Source of the DNA: Candidatus Opimibacter skivensis
GTDB taxonomy: Bacteria; Bacteroidota; Bacteroidia; Chitinophagales; Saprospiraceae
Assembly (NCBI GenBank): GCA_016721905.1
Contig: JADKHH010000032.1
Location: 1-63,234, forward strand
Length of the DNA: 63,234 nt
Direction of reading: 5' to 3'
Part shown: positions 56,925 through 63,234 of the stretch, one piece after another
How the letters are laid out: every line of letters begins with the position of its first letter
How positions within the stretch are numbered: the first letter of the stretch is position 1
Notes under the pieces: generated by a model
The model's input: only the letters and a program-made list of their open reading frames with translations
The model's database searches: none
What the model was told of the DNA's origin: nothing
Translations under genes and position numbers: made by a program

Positions 56925-57358
56925 AAAAGTACAGTTTTGATACAGATTGTACAGTCCTTCATCACAGCACTCAAGCGCATGGCACAGCCAGGCCTGGGAT
57001 GATCCATGACCAAACGGAATTGATGAGCATCAGCTACAGAAAACTACGTCAGTCTATTATTTCGTTTGTCAGCCATCAGGAGATAAAGGGCTTTTACCAA
57101 ATATAGATACCTCAATGGCATGATGTGAAATCATGGCTGAAGTGTCAGCAGGTTTGCAGGAAATAAACTGAAGTGCAAACGCTGCGTCGTAAGACGAAAT
57201 AAAATGTATTCTACACGTCAAAGATTAAAATTGCGATAGGGGGGTTTGAGCATGTGAGTTGTGAGTTGTGAGTGGGTTTGATGCTTGCAGACGGAGGCTG
57301 CTGATAGTAATTTAAATCATGCGTCTGACGTCTGCGAGTCTGGCAATCTGGCATCTCA
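56925..57358. other. Intergenic region without recognised genes
   Basis: No convincing coding frame was found on either strand. A GTGAGTTGTGAGTTGTGAGT tract at about 57254 is a short tandem repeat of GTGAGTT, similar to other heptamer tracts, here about 100 bp after the stop side of the SRPBCC gene. Confidence 0.4.
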
Positions 57359-57857
57359 TCAGGAGTTCACTACATTCTTAATCGACACATCTTTATTCCT
57401 CAGATCAAGGCCTCCTTCAAGAACAGATTTCAGATTGGCGAGATAGAAAGTCCATCCGGTCTTGCAACCTAGATGCCAATAGTGCGCCTCTCATCGTTGG
57501 AATGTCGGATTGAGCAGCTCAACAATGGATATCCCTGACTCTCTTCTTTGATGGTCACCACACAGTTGCCTGCATCGCCGAATGAAAATTTAAAATAATC
57601 GATGCCATTACAATCGATTATTCTTCCCAGCTCCTCTACTTCATCCGGCCATCCGTGCCAACGCCAGGTGTATATGTCACCCGGTTTGACGAGTGCATCC
57701 CCCAGTCGCTTTGCTCCATCGGGTCTTCCAAATTCAGCCATGCGGAGAAACCACGATTCGATTCCCATGACGGGTAGCCCATGCTTTATATAGGTGGCCT
57801 TGTTGGCTGCGACAGGGATGCGGGTGGTGAATTGGCTCCAATTGAAATCACTGACAT
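57359..57857 (-). CDS. SRPBCC (AHSA1/START-like) protein, frameshifted
   Basis: Three pieces rejoin. The start region reads SDFNWSQFTTRIPVAANKAT, then the main piece is HGLPVMGIESWFLRMAEFGR, IYTWRWHGWPDEVEELGRII and YFKFSFGDAGNCVVTIKEES. After a break near 57478 it ends HLGCKTGWTFYLANLKSVLE and GGLDLRNKDVSIKNVVNS. The pattern W-F-x(n)-W-x-W, with the closing GWTFYLxNLKSVLEGG, is typical of AHSA1-like SRPBCC domains. Such proteins bind hydrophobic ligands or assist chaperones. The initiating ATG at 57857 needs one base of repair to be in frame. Confidence 0.7.
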
Positions 57858-57977
57858 TTTAAGAGAGTATGAGTTGGCGCAAACTGTGAGAGAGTCCGTG
57901 TGTGTGAGAGTTGTGAGTTATGAAGTTGAAGTTGTGAGTTTGAAAATTTGATTTAACTCAGCATTCTCAATCACTTC

Positions 57978-58297
57978 TCACATCACTCTCATTCTCTTAC
58001 TCACACTCACATTGGTGGTACAGAATGCAATCCCGATCCGGTTGCCTTCGGTGTCAATAAAGATGCCCATGTATCCATAGTCAGGACTGATCTCTGTTTT
58101 GGGAGAACCACCTTTCGTCCTGCTGCTTCAACCCGCTCCAGGATGATTTGTACATCAGGATTACCATTGAGATAGATAAGCGTGCCATGCGATTCAGATG
58201 GCTGATAAAACCCTTCAGCATAGACGACGGCTCCACCGATACCTGTCGCCGGATCATCGATAGGAAACATCCTCATCTTGATCATCGCGAGATCCAT
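57978..58297 (-). CDS. VOC-family protein, N-terminally truncated and frameshifted
   Basis: The residual sequence MIKMRMFPIDDPATGIGGAV, SHGTLIYLNGNPDVQIILER and, after adding one A in the T run at 58097-58100, PKTEISPDYGYMGIFIDTEG and NRIGIAFCTT is the C-terminal two thirds of a VOC domain. The usual first beta-alpha-beta module with FExxVxDxxRAxxFY is absent upstream, where no matching sequence was found in any frame. The last residues (NVSVSKRMRVM) are translated from a GTGAGTGTGAGTAAGAG repeat tract. It is likely a degraded or deleted gene. Confidence 0.6.
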
Positions 58298-58507
58298 AGG
58301 AAAACTACTGCGTTAAAATGCCGCCTTGAGCCATCTTCCTGCGAAAATTAGGGGGTTAAGTCTGATTTCGCATTAACAGTCCCAAATTGGGTTTTAACGA
58401 ATAATCAATCTGAATCCCTATTTTTGGTGTCCCCACCATTGCATCTCCCCTAGCAGCTCATGTTATCCTATCCTTATAACCCAAAGGAGGCATTGTTTTT
58501 GATGAAC

Positions 58508-61260
58508 AAAGAGAGCATGATAAGAATACCAATTTTACTGGTCAGCCTGTTTTGCGTGCTGGCCACCGCATTTGCACAGAAACAATTGCCCGGCAAGACT
58601 ATGTCCTTTTTCAGGAGGAAGCGGACGTGTTTACCTTGTTTGGTCCGGCAACAGCAGCCAAGGAGGAGACCAGCAGTATGTCGCAAATGCTTTCAGCCTA
58701 AGTATCCAAAAGCCGGCGGCGCTCGAAGCACTTCAAAATACAGATGCAGGCATTATAAGGATCCAATTGCCCGACCCGTTAAATATCCAACTCGACCTGT
58801 ATCGGACAATTGGGGAGTTCAGTAGCGATGCGATGATATCGACCAGTGATGGAAGAGTCTTTGCCCCGAATCCTGACCACCAGTTTACAGGGGCATGATC
58901 CACGGTGATCCAAATTCGTTCGCGATCGTGCGTTTTCAAATCTGGGTCCAGATCCTGTTTGCTGACAAGGACGGCAACAGGCGAATAAGTGAAAACGCAG
59001 ATGGAAGTTATCTTCTCTTTAAAGATCTGGATATACTGGTCCCGAAAGACATCCATTGCTTTGTAGATGAAACAAACGATTCTTCACATGCTGAAACGGC
59101 CCCGAGGCCAAATCAACGTATGACCGGTAATTGTGTTCAGGTATATGTGGAGTGCGACTACAAGTCCTACCAGGACAATGGATCAAGCGTGCCGAATACA
59201 GAAGAGTGGGTGGCAGAACTTTGGAATGAAGTCATCACCCTCTATGAAAAATGAGGATATACCTGTTGCGGTATCTGACATCCTTGGTCTACACCTCCAC
59301 TGATCCATTTGCCAATTCGACCGAGCCCATGCTTAGGGCTTCACCGCCCACATCAATAACATAACTTATGATGGCCGATTGGCACACTTGCTCAGTACCC
59401 GAAGCCTGGGAGGAGGTATGCTTATGTCGATGTACTATGGTAGTAATTCATTCCCAGGTGGCGTAAGCACAAGCCTGAGTACCGAATATTGTGCCTTTAC
59501 CGACTTTTTCATGGAGCGTCGAATGTGTCACATGAGATGGGGCACAACATGGGATCACCCCATACACATGCCTGTGCATGGAATGGTAACAACACAGCCA
59601 TTGATGGCTGTGGTCCGGCCGCAGGTTATAATGAAGGATGTAATGGCCCCCTGCCGCAGGACGGAACTATCATGGAGTTATGTCATCTCGCCAGTGGAGT
59701 TGGAATCGATTTTAACTGGGCTTCGGACCTCCAACCAGGTGATCGATACGAAATAGATACAACAATGCATCCTGCAATACCGGTACCTGCACACCACCTC
59801 TGCACTTCACTGACAACACCTACCCCCGGGAGCACAGGCGTGGATATCAACCAGAATTTATTCTGGACCAGTAGTGACGGTGCAGAAGGTTATAAGCTTA
59901 CCTAGGCACGACACCTACAAATGGTAGTATCCTCAACAATGTTGATGTTGGCCTGGTCACGACACATAACCCGGTCAATTCCTTTCCATTTAACACCACT
60001 ATTTATGTCAAGATCGTACCGTACAATGTCATAGGGGATGCCACAGGCTGCGCTAACCAACTTCACGACCGAACAAATGTTCTCCTCCTGCACCATGCTT
60101 ACCTTTCCGTTGAACGGTGCTACCGGCATATCTGTGGATCCAATTATAACCTCGGCACATTCATCAGGCAACCAATCGGGGTATAAGATTTCCATCGGAA
60201 CAACGCTGGGAGGAACACAGATAGTCAATCTGGTGGATGTTGAGCAATGTAAATACATATGATCTATCCGAGTTCGTTTCCATATGCTACAACCCTGTAT
60301 GTCAAGATCACGCCATACCTGGAGTGGAGGCGATATCTGTAACCGAAACCCTAGAAAGCTTCCACCCCCGCGTTTCCCGTGCAGGTGATTTCTGCGGCAT
60401 GGCGAAAACATCAATCTGCATGCGGGTTAATTTATCGCGAGGCATTACGATCGGCGACCTTCCCGATGCAGGATTACCCGTATATTATTCCCCGCGGTGT
60501 CCGGGAGGCACCGGGCATTTTGGTACACGTTTGTCAGTGATGGGTCAATCTGCACAGTGGTACAACCCTGTTCTGAAATCCAAGCTATGATTTTACAGCT
60601 CCGCGCCGACGGGGTTGCAGCCAGCCTTACCCGTGTGTGACAGGGATAGATGATTTTGTTATACATACCAGCGGTTTGATTTCTTTTCCGACTACAGTGG
60701 GGTACTTATTAAACTATATCCTCTCTGACTGCAGGGATAGGGAGGACAACGGGAACATTTACGCGAAAAACGCGATCATGTTACCAGCGGTCCCGTTTTG
60801 ACCATGTCTTTTCGGGCCAGAATCCGGGAGTCTGGAATGGATTCCAAGGCCGCAAATTTTAATTCAGAGGATCTGTATCCGGTTCATCTTCATTACTGAT
60901 GATTATACAGGTGATCCATTGACTGTTTCCAGAGGAAACAGTTATGCGTCACCATCACTCTAGGTTTTTACAAGAGCACCCGTACTGAATATTACAGGAG
61001 TTTGGATTGACTTCAATCATGATGGAAATTTTCAGATGGAGGGAGAGCAGGTGTTTTCCAGCAGGACCGTAACATGGACCTCGGTATCAGGCACTGTCGC
61101 CATGCCGCATTCTGCGGCTACAAAGCCATTACAAGAATGAGAGTTTCATGCGCTATGCCAGAAACGCCTCCTTCATCTTAATGGAACCTATGATAACCCT
61201 GAAGTGGAAGGTGTACTTTTCAAACCCGCCAGATGCAATCTTGTGACGAGCAATCTTTCG
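58508..61260 (+). CDS. Secreted reprolysin-like (M12B) metalloprotease with FN3 and GEVED domains, indel-rich
   Basis: A signal peptide (ILLVSLFCVLATAFAQ) begins the gene. The propeptide-like part reads PAALEALQNTDAGIIRIQLP. The catalytic domain has VQVYVECDYKSYQDNGSSVP and the zinc-binding site HEMGHNMGSPHTHAC, a full HExxHxxGxxH motif, followed by a Cys-rich ASGVGIDFNW region. FN3-like units follow (STGVDINQNLFWTSSDGAEG and NGATGISVDPIITSAHSSGN). A GEVED-like unit at 61009-61071 reads GVWIDFNHDGNFQMEGEQVF. More than a dozen small indels break the frame. Protein function as an extracellular protease is likely. Where the gene ends cannot be determined. Confidence 0.7.
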
Positions 61261-63234
61261 ATAGCCAGGACGGTTACCCACCACCGGAATGTACCTCGGC
61301 GGCTGCGCGGACTGATGGTGAGGATATTTTATTTGCGCTTCCCTCAACAATCAAACAATCAACCATCAATACACGCCCCGGTGGACGGACAATGGAAATG
61401 GATAGCTGCTGCCCCGGATCTTTTATTGAGATAAGCAAATCACAGCCACACGTGTATTGAATAACCCTGCTGGATTTTTGCGGCGGAAATTCAAAACCTA
61501 AAATCCACCGGTGGTTCGGCTGCAAACGGAAGGTCTCCTTAAACCAATCTTGGTACCTGACAGGCGGGATACTAAATTGTATCCTTTCTTCTTTGATGGA
61601 GCCTTACGCAACAGAACCGTTGACGGTGATCGGCAATTGTGATATACGGAATTGAGGACGTTGCTAATCCCATCAAAGCCAAGGTAATGGCAACTCCCTT
61701 TAATGAGATTAAACAATCCACAATGGATATTTAATCTCATCAATACCAGCGGCGTGCTGATTTTATTAACCACTTCTGCGACGAAGAAACCATCATCGCC
61801 GAGGTTCGTTATTTACAAGCATGAGCATTAGTCCATCCTATGGTGTTTTGTGATCGAGACCATGTTCGTTGTGAAACAAGCTTCTCCTACCTTCAATGGT
61901 TGGAAATTTTGTGGAGCCGGAATTGATGACCGGAAATTGTTCGCCCTCCGCGATCCGATAGTGGTGAATGCGCGGCTTTGACTTTCGGCGGACGCCTTGA
62001 GACATCCGGATTTTCATACAAAAATGTGACATTGATCTACGTCGCGTGAATCTACAAGAACGATAGTACGCACCTTAGGATACGGCGTGTAGCCGCTGTC
62101 CCGGAAGACACTGTCAGGATCATCATGATCCTGCTTCGAACACGATGCAAGCACATATCTCCACTTTGGCCCTGTTAAAATAGCTGAGGGTGAGTCCCTT
62201 TCAGATTTTCAGTAAAACCCTGGATCACCGGAGCATGGAGTCCTTTAGCTAGGGTCCCGCTCATCAGATAATCAGCAGCCAATCGTAAAGATACCACCAT
62301 CCGCTATGATAGTATGCAGATCGGAGATAGAGTGATGCGAGGAACGGTTTCAGCATGTTTACTAAAGTTTTTCTTCGATCGTGCGGATCGGGTCTATGCA
62401 TTCCCTGTCCTCCGGGACCACTATTCGCTTCCAGCGTAATCTTCAATGGAAGTGCGGTCCATTTCTTCCTTCTGGGGCGCATCCACGGTTGAGATCACGG
62501 TCGATAAATCGTTGAGATTTTCAATAGCCAGATATTGCCCAGATACCGCACCTACAAAAGACCATGATAACGGAAGCCCGCAGGTTGGAGTCCGTCTGCG
62601 ACCTCGAAACAACCTGAATACCTCCTGGGATGGCTGGCAGTCCTGCGCGGTTCATTGCCATCGTACTGCCGGTACAGATCAACACGGGACCCAGATCCAC
62701 CGCTGTCTATGATTCTGCCCTCCGCATGGGCGGCAAGTAATGCTAAAGGAAAATACGATTTTTTTAAGGTCTTACAGACGGAATTTCGGTGTTAGAAGTG
62801 TTTTCCCCACGTCTGCTGAAAACCCTATCTTTGAGCCCAATGCGCAGAAATAAGATCATCATCTCTTGTTGCTACATATAAGCAAAAACACTTTCGTGCC
62901 ACTTTCTTATCCACATCATCATCATTTTCAAAACTGCAGCGGACGGCCCGCTCAATTTTCATCATGGTTTAATGCACCAGCATCAGGATCATCGCACCAG
63001 GATCTCCTGCAAGTCTTCGATAGCCATGGACATACCGCTCATTTTGAAGGCCGTTACCCGAGTTCGGTATCGCCATGCTTCCAACCTACGGCAAACTGGG
63101 TAGAGGTCAAGTATTCCAGCGCACTACCCGCGCTTGTCGAGCGCCGCCTAGAGCTGATGACCAAAATCAACCATGCTCCGACCCCAGGGAGCAACTGGTT
63201 CCTGGCCGCCCTGTATAATTTTTCCCATCTTCTG
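61261..63234. other. Contig-end region with unreadable frames
   Basis: Open frames on either strand seldom exceed 90 residues, and none shows a recognisable motif. Some plus-strand stretches (for example NHAPTPGSNWFLAALYNFSH near 63178) look coding but cannot be extended. This is consistent with low coverage and many uncorrected errors at the end of an assembly. A continuation of the secreted protein, or another gene, may be hidden here. Confidence 0.5.

Noticed and set aside
1..63234. tRNA, rRNA, riboswitch and transposase genes
   Set aside because: Reading both strands gave no cloverleaf-like or ribosomal sequence and no transposase or integrase motif. A covariance search could still find a small RNA that was missed here.

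Overview
The window reads as a chromosomal contig of a Bacteroidota bacterium, most likely from the Saprospiraceae or a close relative. The main reasons are secreted proteins with type IX secretion (T9SS) C-terminal domains of type A (4395-6074) and type B / CHU_C (39141-41329), SprB-type repeat adhesins, a 7TM-DISM/LytS plus LytTR pair, DUF6090 and DUF2130 proteins, a TAnnTTTG-type promoter, and dense families of short intergenic repeats. No rRNA, tRNA, phage genes, transposase, integrase or CRISPR array was recognised.

Layout. 0-6.4 kb (minus strand): a small outer-membrane protein, an aquaporin, and AT-rich genes of unknown function. Each is followed by a large imperfect inverted repeat, so the stretch looks like an integron-type gene-cassette array without an integrase. 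6.4-10.6 kb: a 101-bp MITE-like element, then small housekeeping-type enzymes (DUF1801, VOC, methyltransferase, RibD/DHFR-like) and an OmpA/PorT-like barrel. 10.8-19.8 kb (minus): an AT-rich trio of unknown genes, a patatin-like lipase, a signal peptide-TPR-TM-adenylate cyclase, a tandem pair of structured intergenic repeats, a lipoprotein with a CHU_C-like domain, and DUF2130. 20.2-25 kb (plus): a LytS/LytTR two-component pair and a trimeric-adhesin-like secreted protein. 25-43 kb: an S41 peptidase, a cupin, a 1648-residue SprB-repeat protein, an S9 peptidase, transhydrogenase PntAb-PntB, an aldehyde dehydrogenase, a T9SS SprB protein and a two-gene ABC transporter. 43-52.7 kb (minus): DUF2892, a tiny membrane ORF, a Crp/Fnr regulator, secreted and membrane proteins, and a tetR-tolC-MFP-RND efflux operon with a visible promoter and operator. 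52.8-58.3 kb: a Xre/RES toxin-antitoxin pair, galE, TMEM220, a polytopic membrane protein and two small enzymes. 58.5-63.2 kb: a reprolysin-like (M12B) secreted protease that dissolves into indel-rich sequence at the contig end.

Two themes cut across the regions. First, many plainly conserved genes are split by 1-2 nt indels, often in homopolymers, as expected of an unpolished long-read assembly. Such genes are annotated here as single loci. Second, the intergenic space is filled by at least four repeat families: attC-like inverted repeats; a composite element with two hairpins and a TTAAGTCAACTTAAGC core; a roughly 240-bp nested palindrome; and degenerate heptamers that begin at stop codons. 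Several keep their structure while their sequence changes, and some reach into the 3' ends of genes. I regard these repeats and the cassette-like array as the most novel content of the window.
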